DNA of 64,000 nucleotides, from contig CALEZD010000035.1 of the NCBI GenBank assembly GCA_937928385.1, forward strand, positions 1-64,000. The letters are read 5' to 3'. Origin of the DNA: an uncultured Bacteroidota bacterium. GTDB taxonomy: Bacteria; Bacteroidota; Bacteroidia; Chitinophagales; Chitinophagaceae. The notes under the pieces were generated by a model. The model was not told the origin of the DNA and searched no databases. It saw only the letters and a program-made list of their open reading frames with translations. The translations under genes and the position numbers were made by a program. Shown piece after piece: positions 7,497-16,252 of this stretch (positions are counted from its first letter, which is position 1; the number at the start of each line of letters is the position of its first letter).

Positions 7497-7523
7497 AAAA
7501 ATACCGCACAAGACGGTATTTTT
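7497..7523 (-). terminator. Terminator of POT transporter 3
   Basis: 10-bp stem AAAAATACCG / CGGTATTTTT with a 7-base loop. On the minus strand it ends in a run of T. It starts 23 bases after the stop of the gene at 7547-9280. Confidence 0.82.
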
Positions 7524-7546
7524 CACAGAGATCATTATAACTACTG

Positions 7547-9280
7547 TTAATGTATGTTCTTTTCACGCATCACTTTGCGCAGCCATTTCAGCAGCACCAG
7601 CAACAATATAGTTGCGGCAATACACAGCGCAAAGTTCATCAGGAAGAAGTTCCCTTTATTCTCAAAACCTTCCCACAGGCCCGAGAGCATACCGGATAAC
7701 TTGTTTCCTACCGCCGTAGACAGAAACCACCCACCCATCATCAGGGCGGTGAGTCGTGGCGGGCTCAGTTTTGATACTAATGACAATCCCATTGGTGATA
7801 AACACAATTCACCGAATGTAATGACACCGTAAGATGCTATCAGCCACCAACTGGACGCCTTTTCATCTCCCATACTGATACTGGACACAGCTGCTACCAT
7901 GACAATGGTGGACAAACCTGTAATGAGCATACCGAGTGCGATTTTAGCAGGAGTGGATGGCTCCGCTTTCCGTTTTCTAAGGAAACCCCAGAACCCCACT
8001 ACCACCGGTGTAAGCAACACTACCCAAAAGGGGTTAATAGACTGGTATATCTCAGTTGAAAACAGCAGCAATGATTTACCCTCAGCCGGTTGCTTGTCAG
8101 CAGACAGGTTCTCAAAATAATTACGGGAATTGGTGCGTAAAGATATCACCCTTCCTATATCCTTAACTTTACCAAGGTCTTTTGCAGCCAATGCATTGTC
8201 TTTTTCAATCACTAAAGAGTCTATATGCGACTGAAAAACCTCTTCAGACGCGTGTACTGTATAATGGTTTTCCACTTCTTGTGCCATATTAGCTTGAGTA
8301 GCCACATTGGCAATAGTCACAGGCATTTCACGGTCAGTATGGTCTTTTGCCCATATAGTGAGGGCATCTCCATTCTGGTGGAATACAGCCCAGAAAATGA
8401 TAACGCAGAACATCACTGACAATAATGCGCCTATCGGGTTTTTATCTTCGGGGCTGGCGCGTACCCATAGCGAACCGTAAAATATCAATACGGGGATACA
8501 ACCGATTATAAAGGCATCATTTTGCTTTGTCTGTAACAACGGTGAACCAAAAATCATTTCCGGCAGGAAGTAGCCGAGTAATCCACATAAAAAAACAGGC
8601 AATAATACATAAGAAAAAATCTTGCCCAAAGACATATCTTCTTTCTGTACAGGTTTCATCACGTCAGCATGCTTTATATGTTTGGTACCTGCCATGAAAA
8701 TAACGACACCAATCAACATACCTACACCCGCGGCAGCGAATGCCCATCCCCAGCCATAGTTGATACGCATGTACGCCGCCACGAAGTTGCAGACAAAGGC
8801 ACCGATATTAATACCCATGTAGAATATGTTATACCCTGCGTCTTTATTGGCACGGAACCTGTCATCATTGTACAGGTTACCAACCAGGGTAGATATATTA
8901 GGCTTAAAGAAACCATTACCCAATATGATAAGCAGCAAGGAGATATAGAACATTCCCTCGCCAGGCACCGCCAGCCCCAAATACCCGGCAGCCATCAACA
9001 GCCCACCGGCTATAATGGATTTACGGAAACCGAATACCCTGTCAGCCAGTAAACCTCCCAGGAAGGGGGTCAGGTAAACAAGGCCGAGGTAGGTGCCATA
9101 TATATCTGATTTCTTTACAGGGTTGAAACCCATGCCACCGTTATCAACTGAATCCAGCATATATAGAGAAAATATACCCAGCATTAGGTAGTAGCCGAAA
9201 CGCTCCCACATCTCGGTAAAAAACAGCACATACAACCCTTTGGGATGTTTGGCCGTAGACACATTTTGTTGCTCGCTCAT
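7547..9280 (-). CDS. POT-family transporter 3, enlarged and with altered signature
   Basis: A 577-residue POT protein, about 70 residues longer than its neighbours. The extra length is a hydrophilic insert (about residues 330-405) between transmembrane helices in the C-terminal half, rich in Glu, Asp, Lys and Asn. The first signature reads EMWERFGYYLM, so the Gly of YYG is replaced by Leu; Glu23, Glu26 and Arg27 are kept. 'GNGFFKPNISTLVGNLYND' and 'FGELCLSPMGLSLVSKLSP' place it firmly in the family. The insert and the Gly-to-Leu change suggest a different substrate or coupling from copies 1 and 2. Confidence 0.92.
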   Translation of the reverse strand: MSEQQNVSTAKHPKGLYVLFFTEMWERFGYYLMLGIFSLYMLDSVDNGGMGFNPVKKSDIYGTYLGLVYLTPFLGGLLADRVFGFRKSIIAGGLLMAAGYLGLAVPGEGMFYISLLLIILGNGFFKPNISTLVGNLYNDDRFRANKDAGYNIFYMGINIGAFVCNFVAAYMRINYGWGWAFAAAGVGMLIGVVIFMAGTKHIKHADVMKPVQKEDMSLGKIFSYVLLPVFLCGLLGYFLPEMIFGSPLLQTKQNDAFIIGCIPVLIFYGSLWVRASPEDKNPIGALLSVMFCVIIFWAVFHQNGDALTIWAKDHTDREMPVTIANVATQANMAQEVENHYTVHASEEVFQSHIDSLVIEKDNALAAKDLGKVKDIGRVISLRTNSRNYFENLSADKQPAEGKSLLLFSTEIYQSINPFWVVLLTPVVVGFWGFLRKRKAEPSTPAKIALGMLITGLSTIVMVAAVSSISMGDEKASSWWLIASYGVITFGELCLSPMGLSLVSKLSPPRLTALMMGGWFLSTAVGNKLSGMLSGLWEGFENKGNFFLMNFALCIAATILLLVLLKWLRKVMREKNIH

Positions 9281-9322
9281 AAGAAGTTGATAAGTTTTTC
9301 TTTAACTAAAAGCAGTGTTGGT

Positions 9323-9330
9323 TAATTTTG
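9323..9330 (+). promoter_or_regulatory. Candidate -7 element for purD
   Basis: TAATTTTG matches the Bacteroidota -7 consensus TAnnTTTG, 73 bases before the purD start. The -33 element is weak, a TTTA about 18 bases upstream. It lies in the 122-bp divergent gap between POT transporter 3 and purD. Confidence 0.4.
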
Positions 9331-9402
9331 AACCGTTAAAATAACCATTATATCCTGATTAGCTAACGCTGCGGGGTATATTTATCAGTAAAAACATCCG
9401 CA

Positions 9403-10683
9403 ATGTCTGCATACAATATATTGTTATTAGGTAGTGGTGGCAGGGAGTGTACCCTGGCGTGGAAGCTGAGCCAAAGTAAATTATGTAAAGAATTATTTAT
9501 AGCACCAGGCAATGCCGGCACTGCCCAATATGGCAGCAACCTGAATATCTCCGTTACAGATTTTGAGGAAATTAAAAACATATGCATCCAGGATAAGATA
9601 GATATATTGGTGCCGGGGCCGGAAGACCCATTGGTAACAGGCATATGGGATTATTTCAAGAACGACCCTGAGTTGAAACATATAATAGTTGCAGGCCCTT
9701 CTAAAGCGGGTGCGCAACTGGAAGGCAGTAAGGCCTTTTCCAAAAAGTTTATGCAGCGGCATAATATACCTACTGCCGCCTATATGGAATTTACTGAAGA
9801 GAATTTTGAAGAGGGGATAAACTACCTGAACAAGCACAGTTTGCCCGTAGTACTGAAAGCCGATGGGCTGGCAGCTGGCAAGGGCGTAGTGATAGCTCAG
9901 AGCACAGAGGAGGCCGTTGAGACTTTTACCTCTATGATAAAAGAAGCGCGCTTTGGCGATGCCAGCAAAAAAGTGGTGGTGGAAGAATTCCTGGACGGGA
10001 TAGAGTTATCGGTATTTGTGTTGAGCGATGGAACAAATTATGTACGCCTGCCCGAGGCCAAAGACTACAAACGTATAGGCGAAGGTGATACAGGGCCAAA
10101 CACCGGCGGCATGGGTGCGGTATCACCCGTACCATTTGCTGATGATGCCTTTATGCAGAAAATAACTGAGCGCATCATAGACCCTACCGTAAAAGGGTTG
10201 AAAGAAGAGAACCTTACCTACCAGGGCTTTATTTTCTTCGGGCTGATAAAAGTGAATGGAGAACCGTATGTAATAGAATACAACTGCCGTATGGGCGACC
10301 CGGAAACTGAAGTTGTAATTCCCAGATTGGAAAACGACCTGGTAGAATTGATAGTATTGATGCACGAAGGCAGGCTGAATGAGGCAAAAGCACAATTCAA
10401 GCAAGGAGCCGCCTGCACGGTAATGCTGGTATCAGCTGGATACCCTGATAGCTATGCGAAAGGCAAGCCAATGACTGGTTTTGAGCATGTAAAAAACAGT
10501 ATGTTATTACATGCAGGCACAACAACAAAAGACGGAAATATTGTAACTAATGGCGGGCGTGTATTGGCCATCACATCTTTAGGCAATGATATACAAGATG
10601 CATTAGCTAAGTCGTATGAAAACGCTGAACATATACAATACGAAGGCAAGTATTACAGGAAGGATATAGGGTACGAGTTTTAG
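9403..10683 (+). CDS. purD: Phosphoribosylamine-glycine ligase (GAR synthetase)
   Basis: A 426-residue ATP-grasp enzyme that joins glycine to phosphoribosylamine in purine synthesis. Full length for the family. Visible motifs are the N-terminal 'LLLGSGGRE', 'LKADGLAAGKGV' (ATP binding), 'EEFLDGIELSVF', 'GPNTGGMGAVSP' and 'EYNCRMGDPETEVV' (metal/ATP site). The usual GGREH at the N-terminus is GGREC here. It is monocistronic, divergent from POT transporter 3 and convergent with the LytTR regulator gene. Confidence 0.96.
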   Translation: MSAYNILLLGSGGRECTLAWKLSQSKLCKELFIAPGNAGTAQYGSNLNISVTDFEEIKNICIQDKIDILVPGPEDPLVTGIWDYFKNDPELKHIIVAGPSKAGAQLEGSKAFSKKFMQRHNIPTAAYMEFTEENFEEGINYLNKHSLPVVLKADGLAAGKGVVIAQSTEEAVETFTSMIKEARFGDASKKVVVEEFLDGIELSVFVLSDGTNYVRLPEAKDYKRIGEGDTGPNTGGMGAVSPVPFADDAFMQKITERIIDPTVKGLKEENLTYQGFIFFGLIKVNGEPYVIEYNCRMGDPETEVVIPRLENDLVELIVLMHEGRLNEAKAQFKQGAACTVMLVSAGYPDSYAKGKPMTGFEHVKNSMLLHAGTTTKDGNIVTNGGRVLAITSLGNDIQDALAKSYENAEHIQYEGKYYRKDIGYEF

Positions 10684-10690
10684 TAAACTA

Positions 10691-11449
10691 TTATTTACGT
10701 GTTACAAAATTGTTTTTTTTCAGTAACTCCTGCACTTTGTCAGGGGTAACAGGTATCTCTTTACCGTTTTTCAGCAATAGGTATCCCCCGTCCGACTTCA
10801 CATACTCAGACACATACTTCATGTTGACCAGGTAAGACTTGTGCGATCTGAAGAAATGTTGTTCCCCCTCCAAGGTTTCTTCAATGTTCTTCAACGTACG
10901 GCTGATAACCATTTTACTATCGTCAGTAAAATGTATCTCTGTATAAGAGCTGTCCGCCTTGAAATAAAGAATATTATCCAGTTCAATAAACTTAATTGAA
11001 TGCCCTTCCGGTACAGCCAGCTTTCTTTCTGATTGCCTGTTCAGGTTTTCTTTCAACACAGTTAAATCCTGTCGCTGGCGGTTAGCCGTTTTTTCAAATC
11101 GTTCCACGGCTTGTTCCAACTCTGCCGGCTCAATGGGTTTCAGCAGGTAGTCTATTGCTGATAGCTTGAACGCCTGTATAGCATATTGATTGTATGCAGT
11201 AGTGAATATAACAGAAAAATCCACTTCGTCTTCATTGAAAAAGTCAAGTAGCTCAAGGCCGGTATGGCCGGGCATTTCTATATCCAGGAAAACAAGGTCA
11301 GGCTTCAGTTTGCGAATGGCTTTAACACCATTGGGCAAATCAGGGCAATCAGCCAATATTTCTACATTCGGGCAATATGTTTGCAACAGCCCACGCAGCA
11401 GGTTCCTTGCCATCAGCTCATCATCTATAATAACCACCTTAATATTCAT
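10691..11449 (-). CDS. LytTR-family response regulator
   Basis: A 252-residue response regulator. The receiver domain (residues 1-120) has the acidic pocket Asp9/Asp10, phosphoacceptor Asp56 in 'LVFLDIEMPG' and Lys in 'LLKPIEP'. The C-terminal LytTR DNA-binding domain (about 145-250) shows 'FRSHKSYLVNMKYV' and 'LKNGKEIPVT'. The start overlaps the end of the histidine kinase gene by 11 bases, so the pair is co-translated. A candidate LytTR binding site upstream of the kinase gene suggests autoregulation. Confidence 0.94.
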   Translation of the reverse strand: MNIKVVIIDDELMARNLLRGLLQTYCPNVEILADCPDLPNGVKAIRKLKPDLVFLDIEMPGHTGLELLDFFNEDEVDFSVIFTTAYNQYAIQAFKLSAIDYLLKPIEPAELEQAVERFEKTANRQRQDLTVLKENLNRQSERKLAVPEGHSIKFIELDNILYFKADSSYTEIHFTDDSKMVISRTLKNIEETLEGEQHFFRSHKSYLVNMKYVSEYVKSDGGYLLLKNGKEIPVTPDKVQELLKKNNFVTRK

Positions 11450-14333
11450 AGCTCAATTCCTTTACAAGTAATGGTATAGTAATTGTTACTATTGTACCGT
11501 TAGACTGTCCGAAAGCATCCCGTTTATCGGTGTATACAACACCAATATTATTATTGCCCCTGTTCAGCAGTTCTATGCGTTTCATATTTGCTTCTGTAGC
11601 AAATGGTTTGTGTTTATCAGCCCTAATTTTATTCAGTTCCCGGCTGCGTTTTCTGCCTATACCATTATCGTCAATAACAATCGTTAAATTATCATCCCTC
11701 TTCAAAAAATCAATCAGTAATATCTTCTCCCCGTTTTTGTGCAGCAAGCCGTGTTTAATTGAGTTTTCTATATAAGGCTGTACAATCATTGATGGTATTT
11801 TCACGAATTCTGCGTCCAGTCCCTTAGCTACATGAATAGAATAGTTCAATTCATTATTGAACCTTACTTTTTCCAGGTCCAGGTATAGCTGCAAAGAATT
11901 CACTTCTTCCTGCAAGGTAACGGCTTCTTTGCCTGTCATCTCCAGTATGGTACGTGTCAGTTTTGAAAATTTCGACAGGTATGTTGCCGCACTACGTTTA
12001 TCATCGGTAATTATAAAAGATTGTATGGTATTCAGTGCATTATAAAAGAAATGCGGGTTCATCTGTGAGCGGATGGCCATAAGTACAGACTTGTGCAGGT
12101 TGCGTTCCAGTTCCACCTTTTCTGCCAACAAAGCATTTTTATTTTTCAAGATACCTGTTTGCCACTTGTAGTATGTATATGCGATAGCACCACACACCAC
12201 CAATACCAATCCCCAAAACCAGAAAGTCATCCAATATGGTTTTGCGATGAAAATATTCATAACAACTGCCGGAAACAACTTTCCATCACCTACACCCTGG
12301 GCAAAAGTTATTTTATAGTCCCCCGGGGATAGTGATGCCAGGTTTAATGACCTGGAATTGGCAGGATTTACCACCCACTCACCATTGTTTATTTTATAAT
12401 AAATAGGATATTGATTTATGGCGCTATATGCAGGTGTAGCATATTTTATTTCAATATTATTATCATTATGGCTTAGCTCCAGGTTTTGCCATGTCTGCAT
12501 TTTCTTATCATTCACCAGCACTTCAGTGATATGAAACAGGGGTTCAGTACTTACAGGCTTCTCCTTTTTAGGTATGGTTATTAACCCCTTATTTGTTGCC
12601 ACCAACAACACATTTCCGTATTGTTTGATGTCATTCACTTCTTCAGGCCTGATACCCCTTAACAAGTTGGCCCCTTCTAACATAAGTGTTTTGTCATTGC
12701 AACGTTTCACACCTTTGTTTGTCAGCAAGTAAAGGTTATCATCGATTACATAGGTTTTATACAAGTGTACATCAGCCCCAATCTTCACCTTGGTCGACCT
12801 GTCATATTTATCAAATAAAAGCAATGTATTGCTGGTGGTAATAACCACAAGGTATTCTTTGTATATATCCATGTGGGAGACAAAAACCTTTTGGTTATCC
12901 AGCAATACGCTAACGCTACCAGGGGCATCAGGACGGAACCTGTAGAGGCCCCTGCTTCCTGAAAAGTAAAGATTACCTGTAACAGTGTTTAACCCGACAC
13001 ACCTATGCCTGTTGCCTGCCAACAAGATACTTTCTGAATTATGGCTTATTTTGTACCGTTCATAAAGTTTGTCCCACTTACTGGATATTCCATCTCTTAC
13101 TTTCAGCAACCCCGCAGCGCCTGTGGCAGCGTATGCATAATATTTCGCATCAAGTGCTATAGCCTCTTTAACAGGTTTCTGAACAACTGCAATCCTGCCA
13201 AACTTATCATCCATCACTCTGAGCACCTGTGCTGACAGCAGGATATGTTTATTGAAACTATCCGTTATAAGTGAGTTTACCTGGTGTGTAATCTCATCTT
13301 TATAAACCAATTGCATCTGCGACGAGCGTGGATTAAACTCATAAAGTTCATTTCTGTCATTGGCAACAAAGACACGCCCCCCGTTTACAGCTATCCTCTG
13401 AAAAGTAGCATTACCCGAAAGTGCAATTTCTGATTTGATATCCGGCACAAATAATATACCCTCGTTTAGTGTACTGAACCAGTAATTACCTTCCCTGTCT
13501 TTGAATACGCCTGATATATTTTTACCGGCAAACAGTGGTTGTGTTTTATCTATCGGCGCGCCCGATTCGGTATATCTCCATACCCCATCAGGCGTGCACA
13601 CCCAATACATACTGTCTAATGCAATAAGCCCCTGGATAAAACGCAGGCCCGGCCTGTTAATAAATAACTTAGGCTTACCCGCTTCATATACAAATATTTT
13701 ACCGTCGAAATTGGCACGGTCTAATACAAACTCCCTACCTGATTCAGACAACATAACACTGCCCACATGCGCAACAAACCTGTTAACACTACCCTTGCCA
13801 TCAATTTCAACATTGTACCCTGTAATAGAAACGGTAATCTTTTTGTCGTTGCTGATGCTATTGGCATAGGTTCCCATGTCGAGCGTTATGCTTTTGCTGA
13901 TTTTCAAGGTGTTTATATCGTACAAGTCAACCCCACCTTTACCACATACAGCCAGCACGTCGCCCAGCAAACCAAAGGGTAAAAATCCCATAGGCTGCCG
14001 CTGGCCCGGTAATGCTATCAGGCTGTCGTTCTGCACATAGAATATATAGCCGTCAAAAGTTTCATACCATACTCTCCCCTTTGAGTCTACCTTAAGATTT
14101 GACCCGGCCTTAAAACTCTGGTTTACACCGGAGTATGTTTTTATTTCATACCCATCATACCGGCTTAATCCTTGATCGTGTGCTATCCAGATATAACCTT
14201 TTTCATCCTGCCTTACCTGGTAGATGGTATTGCTGGGCAGGCCATTAGCTGTACTCAAGGTAGAGTAATAGGGGTTCTGGCCATACGAGGCTATATATAT
14301 GCAACCTAATGCAAGAAAAAAAAGTATTCTCAT
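11439..14333 (-). CDS. Propeller-sensor histidine kinase (LytS/YesM-type His kinase)
   Basis: A 964-residue sensor. The ATG at 14333 gives a clean signal peptide ending in IASYGQ, so I prefer it to the in-frame ATG at 14360. The periplasmic part is made of two-component-regulator propeller repeats ('GLPSNTIYQVRQDEKGYIWIAHDQGLSRYDG') and a Y_Y_Y domain before a single membrane helix (about residues 725-745). The cytoplasmic part has the His-kinase H-box 'SQMNPHFFYNALNTIQ' and an ATPase with 'IVQPYIENSIKHGL' and 'DDNGIGR'. Such sensors often respond to polysaccharides or surface signals; the ligand here is unknown. It is encoded directly before its LytTR partner. Confidence 0.93.
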   Translation of the reverse strand: MRILFFLALGCIYIASYGQNPYYSTLSTANGLPSNTIYQVRQDEKGYIWIAHDQGLSRYDGYEIKTYSGVNQSFKAGSNLKVDSKGRVWYETFDGYIFYVQNDSLIALPGQRQPMGFLPFGLLGDVLAVCGKGGVDLYDINTLKISKSITLDMGTYANSISNDKKITVSITGYNVEIDGKGSVNRFVAHVGSVMLSESGREFVLDRANFDGKIFVYEAGKPKLFINRPGLRFIQGLIALDSMYWVCTPDGVWRYTESGAPIDKTQPLFAGKNISGVFKDREGNYWFSTLNEGILFVPDIKSEIALSGNATFQRIAVNGGRVFVANDRNELYEFNPRSSQMQLVYKDEITHQVNSLITDSFNKHILLSAQVLRVMDDKFGRIAVVQKPVKEAIALDAKYYAYAATGAAGLLKVRDGISSKWDKLYERYKISHNSESILLAGNRHRCVGLNTVTGNLYFSGSRGLYRFRPDAPGSVSVLLDNQKVFVSHMDIYKEYLVVITTSNTLLLFDKYDRSTKVKIGADVHLYKTYVIDDNLYLLTNKGVKRCNDKTLMLEGANLLRGIRPEEVNDIKQYGNVLLVATNKGLITIPKKEKPVSTEPLFHITEVLVNDKKMQTWQNLELSHNDNNIEIKYATPAYSAINQYPIYYKINNGEWVVNPANSRSLNLASLSPGDYKITFAQGVGDGKLFPAVVMNIFIAKPYWMTFWFWGLVLVVCGAIAYTYYKWQTGILKNKNALLAEKVELERNLHKSVLMAIRSQMNPHFFYNALNTIQSFIITDDKRSAATYLSKFSKLTRTILEMTGKEAVTLQEEVNSLQLYLDLEKVRFNNELNYSIHVAKGLDAEFVKIPSMIVQPYIENSIKHGLLHKNGEKILLIDFLKRDDNLTIVIDDNGIGRKRSRELNKIRADKHKPFATEANMKRIELLNRGNNNIGVVYTDKRDAFGQSNGTIVTITIPLLVKELSYEY

Positions 14334-14420
14334 AACATACACTTCAACAAAAATACCCATTTAACAATCTTATTGAGAATTGAGTTAGCCAAACCATGGT
14401 TGCGGTTAGTCTGCGGCTTC

Positions 14421-14450
14421 ACTAACTGAAACTGGCAATTCACTAACTGA
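14421..14450 (-). promoter_or_regulatory. Two-box LytTR binding site upstream of the kinase-regulator operon
   Basis: TTCACTAACTGA occurs twice (14418-14429 and 14439-14450), exactly 21 bp apart. Read on the minus strand each contains TCAGTTAGT, which fits the published LytTR consensus [TA][AC][CA]GTTN[AG][TG] at every position, and 9 + 12 bp is the family spacing. The boxes lie 88-117 bases upstream of the kinase start. The rest of the 264-base gap to nnr holds only the terminator at 14563-14586. Confidence 0.7.
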
Positions 14451-14562
14451 GCAGAATAGGCTCTTTAAACCTTCGTAATGTTGTATAAGAATAAGGGGTG
14501 TAGTAAGAAAATTAATACGATTTGTTGCTCTTTACATGTTAAGCCCCCTTTTTTGAAACACA

Positions 14563-14586
14563 AGGCTATACCAATAGGTATAGCCT
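14563..14586 (-). terminator. Terminator of nnr
   Basis: Perfect 10-bp stem AGGCTATACC / GGTATAGCCT with a 4-base loop, 11 bases beyond the nnr stop. The T tract on the minus strand is broken (TTGTGTTT). Confidence 0.7.
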
Positions 14587-14597
14587 ATTTTCATTCA

Positions 14598-16100
14598 TCA
14601 GGCTGTAACATATTGGAAAGCCTTGCCTAAGTGTTCTATTATATCACCCGCGGTCATTGCATTTGCTGTCCATTTTGCAGCTGCATAGTCGCCTGCAAGG
14701 CCGTGTAAGTACACCCCCAACCTTGCCGCATCAAAAGAAGAATACCCTTGTGCCATAAGGCCGGTTATGATGCCTGTCAGTACATCGCCGCTGCCACCCG
14801 TGGCCATACCAGCATTACCGGTCATGTTGTACCAGCATTCTCCCTCGGGTGTCACTACTACCGTATGATGCCCTTTCAAAACAACATATATATTGTACTT
14901 CATACTCTGCGTGCGTACCACTTCCACCATTTGCATACTGTCTTTGGTAGCCCCAAACAACCGTTCAAATTCTTTGGGGTGTGGCGTTAATACGCTATCT
15001 GCAGGTAGCTTATGGAGCAGCTCAGGTTGTTGAGCCAATATATTCAGTCCGTCAGCATCCACTACAATCGGCTCTTTGCAGGCAGCAATAAAATCGGCCA
15101 TCGCTCTGACTGTAGCTTCATTAGTGCCTAACCCGGGACCTATGCCCACTACAGAACCCTGCCAGTCTTTTATCCTGCTGATACAGGTTTCGCCACTCAC
15201 ATAACACATAGCCTCCGGCACTGATGCTTGTACTATATCATAACCACATTCGGGCACCAGCACCTTCACCTTACCTGTTCCGCTACGTAACGCAGCCCTG
15301 GCAGCCAGCACCGCGGCACCTATCATCCCTTTGCTGCCCGCTATGATATACGCCAGCCCGTAGTCGCCTTTATGGGTAAAGGCTTCTCTCGGCTTGAACA
15401 AAGCCCTGGCTGTATCCTCATCAGTAATATAGTAGCTGGTGTGGGTAGACGTGATGAAAGTTGAAGACAACCCTATATCCAATATATGTATCCTTCCGGT
15501 ATACCTACCTGTTTCAGGATGAAGGAATGACCTTTTATAAAACTGGAAACTAAGCGTATCGGCTGCATTAATTACAGGTGCTCCTTTGCCCGGAATGATA
15601 TCCGCAGGCATGCCGCTGGGTATGTCTATGGCCACTACCTTATTGGGTAGTTCATTAATATGCTCAATAAAATCTGCCACCCAACCTTCGGCAGGGCGGT
15701 TGAGCCCGGTACCTAACAATGCGTCTATAATTATTACATGTTCAGGCACATCAGCTATCAGGCTATCCTGGGGCAATATTTCTACCAGGCCTTTTTCAAT
15801 ACTGTTCAGCCTTTCAAAATTTTTCCGGCAATCTTCAGTCAGTTCATCACTCAACCTTAGCAGGAACGCTTTGGCACTGTACCCCTGCCTGTGCAGCATA
15901 CGGGTAATGGCCAGCCCGTCACCACCATTGTTGCCCGACCCGCATAATACAATGAATACAGAATCTACCGGGTAATGCTCACTTATCCAGGCGATACACC
16001 CGGACGCGGCTTTTTCCATCAATTCGTACGAACTTATCTTAGAAGCATGGGTGGTATATGTGTCACAAGCCCGTATTTGCGATGCACTAAAGATTTTCAT
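14598..16100 (-). CDS. nnr: Bifunctional NAD(P)H-hydrate epimerase / ADP-dependent dehydratase
   Basis: A 500-residue repair enzyme that restores damaged NADHX/NADPHX. The N-terminal epimerase domain (about 1-215) shows 'VLCGSGNNGGDGLAI' and 'DALLGTGLNRP'. The C-terminal dehydratase (about 230-500) shows 'GIGPGLGTN', 'DADGLNIL', 'LTPHPKEFERLFG' and 'GSGDVLTGIITGLMAQG'. I take the ATG at 16100 because MKIFSASQIRACD is the normal N-terminus; an ATG 24 bases upstream adds eight unlikely residues. It is monocistronic and divergent from the TonB-receptor operon. Confidence 0.94.
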   Translation of the reverse strand: MKIFSASQIRACDTYTTHASKISSYELMEKAASGCIAWISEHYPVDSVFIVLCGSGNNGGDGLAITRMLHRQGYSAKAFLLRLSDELTEDCRKNFERLNSIEKGLVEILPQDSLIADVPEHVIIIDALLGTGLNRPAEGWVADFIEHINELPNKVVAIDIPSGMPADIIPGKGAPVINAADTLSFQFYKRSFLHPETGRYTGRIHILDIGLSSTFITSTHTSYYITDEDTARALFKPREAFTHKGDYGLAYIIAGSKGMIGAAVLAARAALRSGTGKVKVLVPECGYDIVQASVPEAMCYVSGETCISRIKDWQGSVVGIGPGLGTNEATVRAMADFIAACKEPIVVDADGLNILAQQPELLHKLPADSVLTPHPKEFERLFGATKDSMQMVEVVRTQSMKYNIYVVLKGHHTVVVTPEGECWYNMTGNAGMATGGSGDVLTGIITGLMAQGYSSFDAARLGVYLHGLAGDYAAAKWTANAMTAGDIIEHLGKAFQYVTA

Positions 16101-16166
16101 ACTTGTAAAATAAAACAAAAGCAATTACAGTTTTCACCCATTACCATCCATTATTATATATCATTT

Positions 16167-16196
16167 TTTGCCACAATAGTGTAATTCCTATCTTTG
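16167..16196 (+). promoter_or_regulatory. Bacteroidota-type promoter of the TonB receptor operon
   Basis: TTTG (16167-16170), an 18-base spacer and TATCTTTG (16189-16196), a full match to TTTG-N~19-TAnnTTTG. It lies 56 bases before the receptor start in the 152-bp divergent gap with nnr. Confidence 0.65.
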
Positions 16197-16252
16197 CCGC
16201 TTTCCTGTTAAGGGATAAAAGCTGTATTTTTCGCAGATATTTCAAATTGTAG

